Shown: positions 1 through 8,293 of the stretch, piece by piece
Numbering within the stretch: the stretch's first letter is position 1
How the letters are laid out: every line of letters begins with the position of its first letter
From: Saccharothrix ecbatanensis
Lineage (GTDB): Bacteria > Actinomycetota > Actinomycetes > Mycobacteriales > Pseudonocardiaceae
Assembly: GCF_014205015.1 (NCBI RefSeq)
Contig: NZ_JACHMO010000001.1
Location: 8,308,001 to 8,372,000, forward strand
Reading direction: 5' to 3'
DNA: 64,000 nt
The notes under the pieces: model-generated
Told to the model about the DNA's origin: nothing
Databases searched by the model: none
Seen by the model: only the letters and a program-made list of their open reading frames with translations
Made by a program: the position numbers and the translations under genes

Positions 1-1
1 C

Positions 2-151
2 ATCCGCAACGCCGACCGGATCGTGGTGCTCGACCGGGGCCGGATCGTGGAGCAGGGCACGCACGAGCAGCTGATGGCGTTGCGCGGCCACTACTTCGAG
101 CTGTTCGAACTCCAGGCCTCCGCGTACCGGGGCGGGCTGCTCGCGTCCTAG
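2..151 (+). CDS. ABC exporter ATP-binding subunit, C-terminal end (partial)
   Basis: Forty-nine C-terminal codons of a gene that begins left of the window. The segment reads [20 protein letters not shown] followed by a helix containing HEQL. This is the H-loop-to-C-terminus stretch of the nucleotide-binding domain of exporter-type ABC proteins (the MsbA/LmrA fusion family). Walker A, the signature motif and Walker B lie outside the window, so the substrate cannot be told. The TAG stop at 149-151 overlaps the minus-strand stop of the glyoxalase-like gene by 2 bp, so the pair is convergent with no room for a separate terminator. Confidence 0.85.
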   Translation: MRNADRIVVLDRGRIVEQGTHEQLMALRGHYFELFELQASAYRGGLLAS

Positions 152-543
152 GCCGGTGCGGTGATCATGACCGGGTTGCCGTCCGGGTCGGCCACGAACG
201 CGATCCGCTCACCCCACGGCGTGTCGTTCGGGGCCTGGAGGACGGGGTGGCCCCGGCGTTCGAGATCGGCGACGGCCGTGTCGACGTCGTCGTGGTAGAC
301 GCACAGCTCGAACGCGTGACCGGTGGTCGGGCGCTGCGGCAGCCCGTGCACGCCCTTGCCGTCCGGCGCCACCTGGCCGAGGCCTAGCTTCGAGCCGTCG
401 GGCAGGTCGACCGCGACGTACGCCGGGTCGCCGTCCGCGGGGAAGCGGTACGTCACGGTGAAGCCGAGGGCGTCGCAGTAGAAGGCGATCGACCGCGCCA
501 GGTCGTCGCAGATCAACATCGGGAACGCGGACCGGTAGACCAT
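148..543 (-). CDS. glyoxalase/bleomycin-resistance (VOC) family protein
   Basis: A 131-residue single-domain vicinal-oxygen-chelate protein. The N-terminus ([18 protein letters not shown]) and the C-terminal half ([20 protein letters not shown]) are the usual paired beta-alpha-beta-beta-beta modules. The conserved DPDGNP turn is the best recognition point. Members act as dioxygenases, lyases or drug-binding proteins, and nothing here fixes the substrate. I chose the ATG at 543 rather than the upstream one at 576 because the family starts just before the first beta strand. A TAGAAT hexamer also sits 7 nt upstream of 543, which suggests a leaderless transcript. The gene stands alone, convergent with the ABC gene. 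Confidence 0.8.
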   Translation of the reverse strand: MVYRSAFPMLICDDLARSIAFYCDALGFTVTYRFPADGDPAYVAVDLPDGSKLGLGQVAPDGKGVHGLPQRPTTGHAFELCVYHDDVDTAVADLERRGHPVLQAPNDTPWGERIAFVADPDGNPVMITAPA

Positions 544-671
544 GGCGCGAATTCTAGTGCAGCCGGGTACCCGCACGCATTACCCTGAGGAACGCGCGCG
601 GGTACCCGGCAGCAATACTGAAGAATGAGGACGTTTACCGCGAAAGTGCAGAACTCAACGCCGTGATGAGC

Positions 672-1679
672 TCAGTACCAAGCCTTGTGCCACAGGTGGT
701 TATTTGTTCCCTCGACGAAGACGTCGATCCGGTTCGGCCCCCACGAGACGGCGGCCGGGTTGTGCAGGAACGTGCCGCCGAGGCTTTCCCAGCCGGACCA
801 CGAGCCGTTCCAGTACTTGTGCCAGAGCGCGTTGTCGGTGCCCTTGACGAAGACGTCGAGGCGGCCGGAAGCCCACGACGAGACGCCCGGACCGGCGGTG
901 ATCACGCCGCCGAGGCTCTCCCAGCCGGACCACGACGAGCCGTTCCACCACTTGTGCCACAGCGCGTTGTCCGTGCCTTCGACGAAGATGTCGAGCCGGT
1001 TCGGGCCCCAGGCCGCGATCGCCGGGTTGTCGATGATCACGCCGCCGAGGTTGCTCCAGCCGGACCACGAGCCGTTCCAGTACTTGTGCCACACCGCCGA
1101 GTCGGTGCCCCGGACGACGACGTCGAGACGGCCGGACGACCACGACGCGACCGCCGGACCGGCGGTGAGCACGCCGCCGAGGCTTTCCCAGCCGGACCAG
1201 GACGAGCCGTTCCACCACTTGTGCCACAACGCGTTGTCCGTGCCCCGGGCGAACACGTCGAGCCGGTTGGGCCCCCACGAGACGACGGCCGGGTTGTCGA
1301 TGATCACGCCGCCGAGGCTGGTCCAGTTGGTCCAGGACGACCCGTTCCAGGCCTTGTGCCACACGGCGGAGTCCGTGCCCCGGGCCACGACGTCGAGCCG
1401 GCCCGCCGACCACGACGCCACGGCCGGACCCGCGGTGATCACGCCACCGAGATCGCCCCAGCCCGACCACGTCCGGCTCTGGCCTTCGGCGTCCTGATTC
1501 TGCGGGACCTCATTCCCGGCCACCTGATTCGGCGCCGCCTGGTTTTGGGCGGGCTCATTCCGGGCCGCCTCGTTCTGGGCCGCCGATCTGTCTGCGGGTG
1601 CGGCCGCGGCCACGCTTGCGCCGGTGGAGAACAACGTGAGCAGCACGGCGATCAACAATCGTGCGAATCTGGAATGCAC
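672..1679 (-). CDS. secreted DUF346 / PLL-type beta-propeller lectin
   Basis: A 335-residue exported protein. The GTG start at 1679 has a GGAGGG ribosome site. It opens a signal peptide (hydrophobic LLIAVLLTLFSTGASV, cleavage near AAAA-P) that the longer frame from 1772 would bury. A linker of about 35 residues rich in Asn, Gln and Ala follows. Then come six repeats of 44-46 residues, each with LGG, a P-A-x-x-S/A-W turn, RLDVF and a G-T-D-x-A/S-x-WHK-x-WNG signature. These are DUF346 blades as found in the Photorhabdus fucose-binding lectin PLL and related propellers. Odd repeats carry TAGPAVASWSxGRLDV and even repeats carry DNPAxxSWGPNRLDV, so the unit of duplication is a pair of blades. Ligand unknown; a surface or secreted glycan-binding role is inferred. 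Confidence 0.85.
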   Translation of the reverse strand: MHSRFARLLIAVLLTLFSTGASVAAAAPADRSAAQNEAARNEPAQNQAAPNQVAGNEVPQNQDAEGQSRTWSGWGDLGGVITAGPAVASWSAGRLDVVARGTDSAVWHKAWNGSSWTNWTSLGGVIIDNPAVVSWGPNRLDVFARGTDNALWHKWWNGSSWSGWESLGGVLTAGPAVASWSSGRLDVVVRGTDSAVWHKYWNGSWSGWSNLGGVIIDNPAIAAWGPNRLDIFVEGTDNALWHKWWNGSSWSGWESLGGVITAGPGVSSWASGRLDVFVKGTDNALWHKYWNGSWSGWESLGGTFLHNPAAVSWGPNRIDVFVEGTNNHLWHKAWY

Positions 1680-1899
1680 CGGTTTTCCCTCCGTTATCCG
1701 GATGCGTGCAGAGTGAAGCAAGTTGGAACGTAGCACGGTTGGCGGAAACCGAATGGTGGAAAAATGTTTCATCCGCCCTGGTGGGCGTTCTCCGCAGAAA
1801 GGGCACTTTTCCGCCCTCGCCGGTGACGCGCTGTGATTAGACCCGGAAGTTAATTCGAGAAGGTGAACCCCATTGGGGTCGGGCGGGCGGAGCGGGCCG
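1680..1899. other. intergenic region between lectin and sbcC
   Basis: A 220 bp gap carrying the upstream region of the lectin gene and the 3' flank of sbcC, both transcribed leftward. Base composition is lower in GC than the flanks around 1720-1860. Apart from the lectin ribosome-binding site I see no clear terminator hairpin or operator. Confidence 0.4.
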
Positions 1900-4779
1900 T
1901 TAGGCCGTCAGTTCGAGCGACGAACCCTCGCGGGCTTTGCGGACCCGGAGCCTGGTCGGGATGCGCTGCCGCAGCTCTTCCACGTGCGAGACGAGGCCGA
2001 CGACCCGGCCGCCGGCGCGCAGCTCGTCCAGCGTGGTCATCACCAGTTCCAGGGTCTCGGCGTCGAGCGTGCCGAACCCCTCGTCGATGAACAGCGTGTC
2101 CAGCACGGCTCCCGCCGCGACCACGTCCGCCAGGCCCAGCGCCAGCGCCAGCGACGCCAGGAACGACTCGCCGCCGGACAACGTCTTCGCCGGCCGCTGC
2201 TGCCCCGAGTAGTCGTCCATGACGTCCAGCCCCAGCCCGCCCCTGGTGCCGCGCGGACCGGCCTCGATCGAGTGCACGAACCGGTAGCGGCCCTGGCTCA
2301 TGCGTTCCAGGCGCGCGCTCGCGGCCACCGCGACCTCCTCCAGCCGGGCGGCCAGCACGTAGGTGCGCAGGGTCATGCTCTTGGAGTTCTGGCCCAGGCC
2401 GTTGATCACGTCGGTCAACGCGTCCAGCTCGGCGTACTCGGCCTCCACCGGCTCCAGCCGCAGCCACGCGGCCCTGAGCTGCTCGGCCAGCGCGGCGGCG
2501 CGGGTGGCCCTGGTGCGGGCGTTGGTCCGCGCGGTGGTGGCCTCGGTCGCGCGATCGGTCGCCCGGCGGAACCGCTCCTCCGTGCCCGTCACGTCGACCT
2601 CGGCGTCCGGGTCGACGTCGGGCAGCTCGGCCAGCGTGCTCTCAGCGGCCGTCCTGGTCTTCTCGACGTCCCGGATCCGGGTCTCCAGCTCGGCGACGGC
2701 GGCGGCCGGGCGTGCGGCGGCCAGGGCGTCCGCCACGTCGGCGAACCCGGCGTCCGACGCCAGCCGCGCCACCTCGAGGCGCTGGTCGGCCAGGCGTTCC
2801 TCGTGCTCGGCCACGGCGGCACGGCGCGTCGCCAACGCGGTCAGCGCGTCGGCCAGGTCGCTGAGGTGGGCCCGGCGCGTCACCACGTCCGGGAAGTCGC
2901 CGCGCGCCTCCTCCAGCCGCGCGCCACGCTCCTCGACGGCCTCCACGAGCTGAGCGTGCTGCGTGCGAGCCTCGGTCAGCTGGCGTTCCAACGTGCCGCG
3001 CTGGTCGAGCGCGCGCTGCACCTTGTCCTCCAGTTCCGCCAGCGCGGCCTGCCTGCTCTCCAGCTGCTCGGCCGACGCGGCCACGGACCGGTACTCGCGT
3101 TCCAGCTCGGCCGGCGGCCGGTCGCCCAGCTGCTCGCGCAGCAACCCCAGCCGTGCTTCGAGCTTCTGCGACTCCTGCTCGGCCCGCTGACGCACGTCGA
3201 GCGCGCGCTGATCTTCCTCGGCGGCACGTTCCTCGTCGACCGCCGTCACCGCGTTCAGCATCGGCTGCGCGGGCGACGGGTGCTCCGCCGAACCGCACAC
3301 CGGGCACTCGTGGCCGGCACGCAGTTGGCCCGCCAGCTCGACGGCCATGCCGTCCAGCCGTTCCCGACGGATCCGGAGCAGCGTCTCGCGGGCCTTCTGC
3401 TGCGCGTCCACCGCGACCCGCCGCGCGTCGTCCGCCTCCCGGAACGCCCGATCGACGCGGGGCAACTCGACGGCGGCAGCGGCCAGACCGGACACCTGCG
3501 CCAGCCGTGCGGCGGCCTCGGCCGACTCCTCGACGGCGGTCTTCGCGGCGGCCAACTTCGGCGGCACCTCGTCCAGCTGCGTGACGAGCGCGGCCAGCTG
3601 CCGCGACGTGGCGGCGACGTCCTTGTCGAGCTGGACGATCCGCCGCTGGTCGACGCGCTGCCGCTCGGCCTCGGCCGCCAGGCTCGTCAGACTTCCGGCC
3701 TCCTCGCGCAGGCGTTCACCGTCGCCGCGCAGGTCGGCGCCCTGGTAGCCGAGGGCCTGCACGGCGTCGGCCGCGGCCACCTCGTGCGCGACGGCGGCGG
3801 CGAGTTCGCGGTCCAGCTTCACCGAGCGTTCCTGGGCGGGCACCACGACGGCGGCTTGACGGGCCGCGTCACGTTCGGCGATCCACTCCCGCAGGCTCGG
3901 CTCCACCTCGGCGTACCGGTCGAGGTTCCGCCGCGCCTGCCGCACCCGCAGCACGCGCTCGTGCCGCGCCCGTGCCTCCTGCCAGTCCTTCTCCGCGTCC
4001 GCCCGCACGGCGCCCGCTTCCGCCGCCACCTGGTCGGCGTCACGTTCGGCCTCGTCCAGCCGCTTGAGCAGGGAGCTGAGCCACTCCTGGTCGCCACCGG
4101 CCTCCGGCGGCTCCTCGTGCGCGGCCTCGGCGACCCGCTGCACCAGGTCGCGGTGCACCAGCCCGAGCTGGTCCACCTCGCGCTTGCACTCCTTGCGCCG
4201 CTCGCGGAACCACTTCTCCACGTCCAGGAAGCGTTCCGTGCCGAACAGCTTCTCCAGCAGCTTCTCCCGCTCGGCCGTCTCCGCGCGCAGGAACCGGGCG
4301 AACTCGCCCTGCGGCAGCAGCACCACCTGGAAGAACTGCTCGGCCGTCATCCCGAGCAGACCCTCGACCTCGCGGGCCACGTCGTCGATGCGGCTGTGGC
4401 CCTCACCGGTCCAGCCGCTGATCCACGTCAGCGACACCTGGGCCTGCTGCCGGGTCGCGCCGTCGCCGCGCTTCTTCGGCCGCTCGTACTCGGGGCTGCG
4501 CTTGATCCGGAACCGCCGACCGCGCACGGTCAGCTCGAGGTCGACGTACGTCTGCGTGTCGCGGTGGGCGTAGTCGCAGCGCAGCCGCTTCACGTCGCCG
4601 CGCGCGCCGGGCACCTTGCCGAACAGCGCGAACGCCACCGCGTCCAGCAGCGTCGTCTTGCCCGCGCCCGTGTCGCCGTGCAGGAGGAACAGGCCGTCCG
4701 CGCCGAGGACGTCGAAGTCGACCTCCTCGCGCTCCGCGTACGGGCCGAACCCGCTGACCGCCAACCGGTGCAGCTTCAC
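1900..4779 (-). CDS. sbcC: SbcC, ATPase subunit of the SbcCD nuclease
   Basis: A 959-residue SMC-like ATPase. The Walker A motif GDTGAGKTT lies near residue 36. Very long coiled-coil arms flank a central zinc hook (CPVCGSAEHP, near residue 490). The C-terminal half-site carries the LSGGESF signature and the FIDEGFGTLD Walker B. With SbcD it forms the bacterial Mre11-Rad50 complex, which cleaves hairpins and trims blocked DNA ends. Its GTG start overlaps the sbcD stop as GTGA (4776-4779), so the two are translationally coupled. The length is within the usual range for actinobacterial SbcC. Confidence 0.95.
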   Translation of the reverse strand: MKLHRLAVSGFGPYAEREEVDFDVLGADGLFLLHGDTGAGKTTLLDAVAFALFGKVPGARGDVKRLRCDYAHRDTQTYVDLELTVRGRRFRIKRSPEYERPKKRGDGATRQQAQVSLTWISGWTGEGHSRIDDVAREVEGLLGMTAEQFFQVVLLPQGEFARFLRAETAEREKLLEKLFGTERFLDVEKWFRERRKECKREVDQLGLVHRDLVQRVAEAAHEEPPEAGGDQEWLSSLLKRLDEAERDADQVAAEAGAVRADAEKDWQEARARHERVLRVRQARRNLDRYAEVEPSLREWIAERDAARQAAVVVPAQERSVKLDRELAAAVAHEVAAADAVQALGYQGADLRGDGERLREEAGSLTSLAAEAERQRVDQRRIVQLDKDVAATSRQLAALVTQLDEVPPKLAAAKTAVEESAEAAARLAQVSGLAAAAVELPRVDRAFREADDARRVAVDAQQKARETLLRIRRERLDGMAVELAGQLRAGHECPVCGSAEHPSPAQPMLNAVTAVDEERAAEEDQRALDVRQRAEQESQKLEARLGLLREQLGDRPPAELEREYRSVAASAEQLESRQAALAELEDKVQRALDQRGTLERQLTEARTQHAQLVEAVEERGARLEEARGDFPDVVTRRAHLSDLADALTALATRRAAVAEHEERLADQRLEVARLASDAGFADVADALAAARPAAAVAELETRIRDVEKTRTAAESTLAELPDVDPDAEVDVTGTEERFRRATDRATEATTARTNARTRATRAAALAEQLRAAWLRLEPVEAEYAELDALTDVINGLGQNSKSMTLRTYVLAARLEEVAVAASARLERMSQGRYRFVHSIEAGPRGTRGGLGLDVMDDYSGQQRPAKTLSGGESFLASLALALGLADVVAAGAVLDTLFIDEGFGTLDAETLELVMTTLDELRAGGRVVGLVSHVEELRQRIPTRLRVRKAREGSSLELTA

Positions 4780-5918
4780 GACTCACCCTCCCGGGCAGCC
4801 GCCGCGAACGCCTCGCGCAGCAGGTCCAGCTCACGCGGGCCCGGCACGTCACCGCGCACGTCCTCGATGAAGCAGCACGCGATCTGCTCGTCGGTGCGAC
4901 CGCGGACCCGTTCGGCGAACCGCAGTTCGCCCGTCCGCCCGCCCTCCGGCCGCCACTCCACGTGCACCGCGTGCGGGAACCGCTTTTGCAGGCGCCGCAA
5001 CGCATCCAGCGGCCGTACCCGGTCGGTCAGCGTGACCGACAGGAAGTGGTCCTCGACCGGCTCGTGGTCCGGGTCGAGCAGCAGGTCGTCGAGCGCGCCG
5101 TTCAAGGTCGACAACGCCCGGGGCACCGGCAGCGAACGCTGCTCCACCCCGGCGAGGCCGCTCGCGTCCAAGTCGACCAGCCACACCGATTTGTGGTGCC
5201 GCGCCTCGGAGAACGAGTACGCCACCGGGCTGCCGGAGTACCGCAGGTGATCGGCCAACGTCTGCTGCCCGTGCAGGTGACCCAGCGCCACGTAGTCGAC
5301 CCCGGCGAACACCGCGCCCGACACGTCCTGCACGCCGCCCACCGCGATCGTGCGCTCCGACTCGCACGGCTCGCCGCCCGTCACGAACGCGTGCGCCAAC
5401 ACGACCGACCGCGTCCCCGGCCTGGCCGTCAGGTCTTCCTTGATCCGCCGCATCGCCTCGGTCAGCACGCCGCCGTGGCCCTTGGCGTCCACGCCCAGCG
5501 CCTGCCGCGCCGTTTCCGGCTCCAGAAAAGGGATCCCGTACACGGCGACCGGCCCGTGGTCGTCGGCGAACAGCACCGGCTCGTGCAGCTCGGCGATCCG
5601 CGTGCGCAGGTGCAGCCCGCCCGCCTCGGTGAACGCGCCCAGGAAGCCCAGCCGGGCCGCCGAGTCGTGGTTCCCCGGCGTGATCACGATCTGCGCGCCC
5701 GCCTCGCGGACGCGCCTGAGCACCCGGGAGCACACCGCGACCGCCTCGGCGTTCGGCACCGCCCGGTCGAACAGGTCACCGGCGACCACGACCACGTCGA
5801 TCCGCTCGTCCGACACCGTGTCCGCCAGCCCGCCCAACACCGACTCCTGCTCCGGCAGCAGGTCACGGCCGTGGAAGGTGCGCCCCACGTGCCAATCGGA
5901 CGTGTGCAGGATCTTCAC
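4776..5918 (-). CDS. sbcD: SbcD, nuclease subunit of the SbcCD complex
   Basis: A 380-residue metallophosphoesterase starting at the GTG at 5918 (VKILHTSDWHVGR). The calcineurin-type motifs are all present: DWH, VVVAGDLFDR, ITPGNHDS and, later, LGHLHGQQ. It supplies the Mn-dependent exonuclease and hairpin endonuclease active site for SbcC. I reject the upstream ATG at 6035 because the family begins directly with the first beta strand. A TAGCGT hexamer lies 7 nt before the GTG, consistent with leaderless transcription of the sbcD-sbcC operon. rmuC is divergent on the other strand. Confidence 0.95.
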   Translation of the reverse strand: MKILHTSDWHVGRTFHGRDLLPEQESVLGGLADTVSDERIDVVVVAGDLFDRAVPNAEAVAVCSRVLRRVREAGAQIVITPGNHDSAARLGFLGAFTEAGGLHLRTRIAELHEPVLFADDHGPVAVYGIPFLEPETARQALGVDAKGHGGVLTEAMRRIKEDLTARPGTRSVVLAHAFVTGGEPCESERTIAVGGVQDVSGAVFAGVDYVALGHLHGQQTLADHLRYSGSPVAYSFSEARHHKSVWLVDLDASGLAGVEQRSLPVPRALSTLNGALDDLLLDPDHEPVEDHFLSVTLTDRVRPLDALRRLQKRFPHAVHVEWRPEGGRTGELRFAERVRGRTDEQIACCFIEDVRGDVPGPRELDLLREAFAAAAREGES

Positions 5919-6015
5919 GCCGGCCACGCTAGGGCCGCGCGGGGGTGAACCCCGGAACCCCGCTCGGCGTGTCGCTCGAACGTGTGGTCGGACACCTGTG
6001 CGCGATGATCGGGGG

Positions 6016-6954
6016 ATGACAGCGGTCCTCAGCACGGCGGCGGTGGTCGTGGCGCTCCTGCTCGCGGGTGCGCTGGTGTTCCTGTGGCGGCTCTACCAGG
6101 ACGGCGTTCGGCGCACGGACGCCGCGCTGGCCGCGGTGAGGGCGGAACGGGAACGCGGCGACGCGCAGTGGGTGGCGTTGCAGCGGTACGAGGTGGCGTT
6201 CTCGTCGGTCAGCGGTCGCGGTGAGCTGGGCGAGAAGGTGCTGGTGGAGACCGCGCGGGCGTTGGGCCTGCGCGAGGGGATCCACTTCAGCCTCCAGGTC
6301 GACGTCGCCGGCGGCGGTTCGGTCCGGCCCGACCTGGTGCTGAACGTCGGCGGCGGCCGGCAGGTGCCGGTGGACGCGAAGATGAGCATGGCCACGTGGG
6401 CGGAGGCGGTGGAGACCGACAACCCGGCCGAGCGGGTCGACGCGTTGCGCGTGCACGTCCGGAACATCCGGTCGCGCGCCGCGGAGTTGGCGGGCAAGGG
6501 CTACCAGCGGTGGGCCGACGCGATCTACGGGACGATCATGTTCGTGCCCAACGACGGCGCGGTGGTGGCGGCCCTCGACACCGACCCGGAGTTGCTGCGG
6601 TGGCTGCTCGACCGGCGGGTGTTCCTGTGCGGGCCGACCGGGTTCGCGGTGATCGCGTCCGCGGCGATGTTCGCGGTGACCGACCGGGCGCTGGCGGCCG
6701 ACGTGGAGGAGGTCAGGGCGGCGGCGTCCCGCGCGCACCGGGCCGCGGACGGCGCCGTCGAGGCGGTGAACCTGTCCAGCACGCACCTCCAGCGGTTCCT
6801 GTCGGCGCGGCGGCGCGAGCTGGAGGCGTTGGAGGGATTCCGGGCGGCGGTCGAGCCGTTGAGCCACGCGTCGACCGACGTCACACCCCTACCGCTGGTG
6901 CGGCGGGCGGACGAAGCGGGCCTTGGTGCACCCTTGGACGCCCGGGAGGCGTAA
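6016..6954 (+). CDS. rmuC: RmuC family DNA recombination protein
   Basis: A 312-residue protein. An N-terminal membrane anchor (residues 3-25) is followed by a short coiled coil and a RmuC domain (GELGEKVLVETARALGL, RPDLVLNVGGGRQVPVDAKM, VPNDGAVVAALDTDPELL). RmuC proteins are predicted nuclease-fold factors that limit inversions at short inverted repeats; the biochemical role is still uncertain. The ATG at 6016 gives the membrane anchor directly at the N-terminus. The neighbouring SbcCD genes also act on hairpin DNA, so this is a small DNA-maintenance cluster. Confidence 0.9.
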   Translation: MTAVLSTAAVVVALLLAGALVFLWRLYQDGVRRTDAALAAVRAERERGDAQWVALQRYEVAFSSVSGRGELGEKVLVETARALGLREGIHFSLQVDVAGGGSVRPDLVLNVGGGRQVPVDAKMSMATWAEAVETDNPAERVDALRVHVRNIRSRAAELAGKGYQRWADAIYGTIMFVPNDGAVVAALDTDPELLRWLLDRRVFLCGPTGFAVIASAAMFAVTDRALAADVEEVRAAASRAHRAADGAVEAVNLSSTHLQRFLSARRRELEALEGFRAAVEPLSHASTDVTPLPLVRRADEAGLGAPLDAREA

Positions 6955-6992
6955 TAGAGTGTGTCGGGACTGAGCCGAACTAGGAGTGTGCG

Positions 6993-7787
6993 TTGACCGC
7001 TGCAACGCGTGACGACTCGCGCAGCGAGCCGGAGGACGAGCCGTTCGCCGTCCGCTGGAACGACCGCGCCATGTTCGGCAGTTTCCGGGGTCTGCCCTGG
7101 TGGGCGGCGGTGGCCATCGCGTTCGTGGTGGCGATCGTCGGCACGTTCGTCGACGTCAACTCGGCCGAGCCGACCGTGGGCCTGGTGTTCGCCATCACGT
7201 TCTTCGTGGGGTGCGTCGGCGCGGTGGTGTTCGTCGAGCGGCGCTCGATGTTCGGCCCGATCGTGCAGCCGCCGCTGATCCTGGCGATCGTGGTGCCGCT
7301 GCTCGTGATGATCACCCAGGGCATGCCTGCCGGTGGGCTGGCGTCGATCGGGCTCAAGCTGGGCAAGCCGTTGATCGACGGGTTCCCGGCGATGGCGCTG
7401 ACCACGGCGTTCACGGTGATCCTCGGGATCGTGCGGGTGATGACCCAGAAGGACCCGAACCGGCCGACGAAGGACGAGATCCGCGAGGCCAAGCGCAGGC
7501 CCGACAAGCCGCGCCGTGCCGACCGTCCGGATCGGGCCGACCGTGCCGACCGTGCCGACCGGGCCGGTCGTCCGGAGCGCGTCGAGAATCCGTCGTCGGA
7601 GGACCGTCCCAGGCGCCCTCGCGGCGGTGAGTCCGATCGCCGTCGTCCCGCGCCTGTGGACGAGGACCGTCCCAAGCGTCCGCGTCCACCGGCTGCGGGC
7701 TCCGCCGACCGTCCTCGCCGTCCCGCACCGCCCCGTGAGGGCGGCCGTCCGGCGCGTCGGCCCCGCCCCCCGCGCGACGAGGCCTGA
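6993..7787 (+). CDS. DUF6542 membrane protein with basic Pro/Arg/Asp-rich tail
   Basis: A 264-residue protein. A short charged N-terminus precedes four hydrophobic segments (about residues 36-55, 61-82, 90-108 and 127-145). From residue 160 there is a roughly 100-residue tail made almost only of Arg, Pro, Asp and Lys, with repeated DRADRADRA-like units. The membrane part matches the actinobacterial DUF6542 family, which commonly sits next to ychF as it does here. Function is unknown. The start is the TTG at 6993, 6 nt after AGGAG. The tail looks disordered and cytoplasmic, and could bind nucleic acid or phospholipid heads; that is speculation. Confidence 0.75.
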   Translation: MTAATRDDSRSEPEDEPFAVRWNDRAMFGSFRGLPWWAAVAIAFVVAIVGTFVDVNSAEPTVGLVFAITFFVGCVGAVVFVERRSMFGPIVQPPLILAIVVPLLVMITQGMPAGGLASIGLKLGKPLIDGFPAMALTTAFTVILGIVRVMTQKDPNRPTKDEIREAKRRPDKPRRADRPDRADRADRADRAGRPERVENPSSEDRPRRPRGGESDRRRPAPVDEDRPKRPRPPAAGSADRPRRPAPPREGGRPARRPRPPRDEA

Positions 7788-7795
7788 CCGGTCCG

Positions 7796-8293
7796 TCAGG
7801 ACTCGTGGTTCAGGAGCCAGCGCTTGACGTCCGAGCCCCAGCGGAAGTTGCCGATCGCGCCGCCCGTCCGGATCACCCGGTGGCAGGGGACGAACAGCGT
7901 GGCGGCGTTCCGGGCGCACGCCGTGGCGGCGGCTCGGACGGCTGCCGGGCGTCCAGCCAGCAGGGCGTAGTCGGCGTAGCTGACCGGCTTGCCCGCCGGG
8001 ACGGTGCGGAGGGCGTCCCACGCCTGCTGCATGAACTCGCCCGAGCGCTGCCGGACCGGGATCTCGGCGATCGCGTCCAGGTCACCCCCGTGGTAGGCGC
8101 GGACCGCCTTCGTCACCGCGCCCAGGTCACGGCGGGTGGTGAGGGTGGTCGGGCGCAGGGACGGCGAGATCTGGGGCAGCAGGTCGTCGGTGCTCGCGGT
8201 CCAGCCGCTGGCCAGGACGGCGCCGTCCATGGCGACGATGGCGGTGAAAGGGCTGATCGGGGTGTCGATGGTCGACACGTGGCCGGTGCTCAC
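7796..8293 (-). CDS. ogt: methylated-DNA-[protein]-cysteine S-methyltransferase
   Basis: A 165-residue suicide repair protein. It takes methyl groups from O6-methylguanine onto the Cys of its FVPCHRVI motif, followed by the usual GxxGNFRWG-x-x-KRWLL ending. The N-terminal ribonuclease-H-like half is short but present. The GTG start at 8293 overlaps the stop of the Ada-AlkA gene as GTGA, so both are made from one mRNA. The grouping makes this an alkylation-repair operon. Confidence 0.93.
   Translation of the reverse strand: MSTGHVSTIDTPISPFTAIVAMDGAVLASGWTASTDDLLPQISPSLRPTTLTTRRDLGAVTKAVRAYHGGDLDAIAEIPVRQRSGEFMQQAWDALRTVPAGKPVSYADYALLAGRPAAVRAAATACARNAATLFVPCHRVIRTGGAIGNFRWGSDVKRWLLNHES

Noticed and set aside
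1873..5250. A plus-strand open frame of more than 1,100 codons opposite sbcC and sbcD
   Set aside because: It is rich in Arg, Gly, Leu and Gln with no domain motif, and lies antisense to two genes with full, well-placed motifs. Such mirror frames are usual in high-GC DNA.
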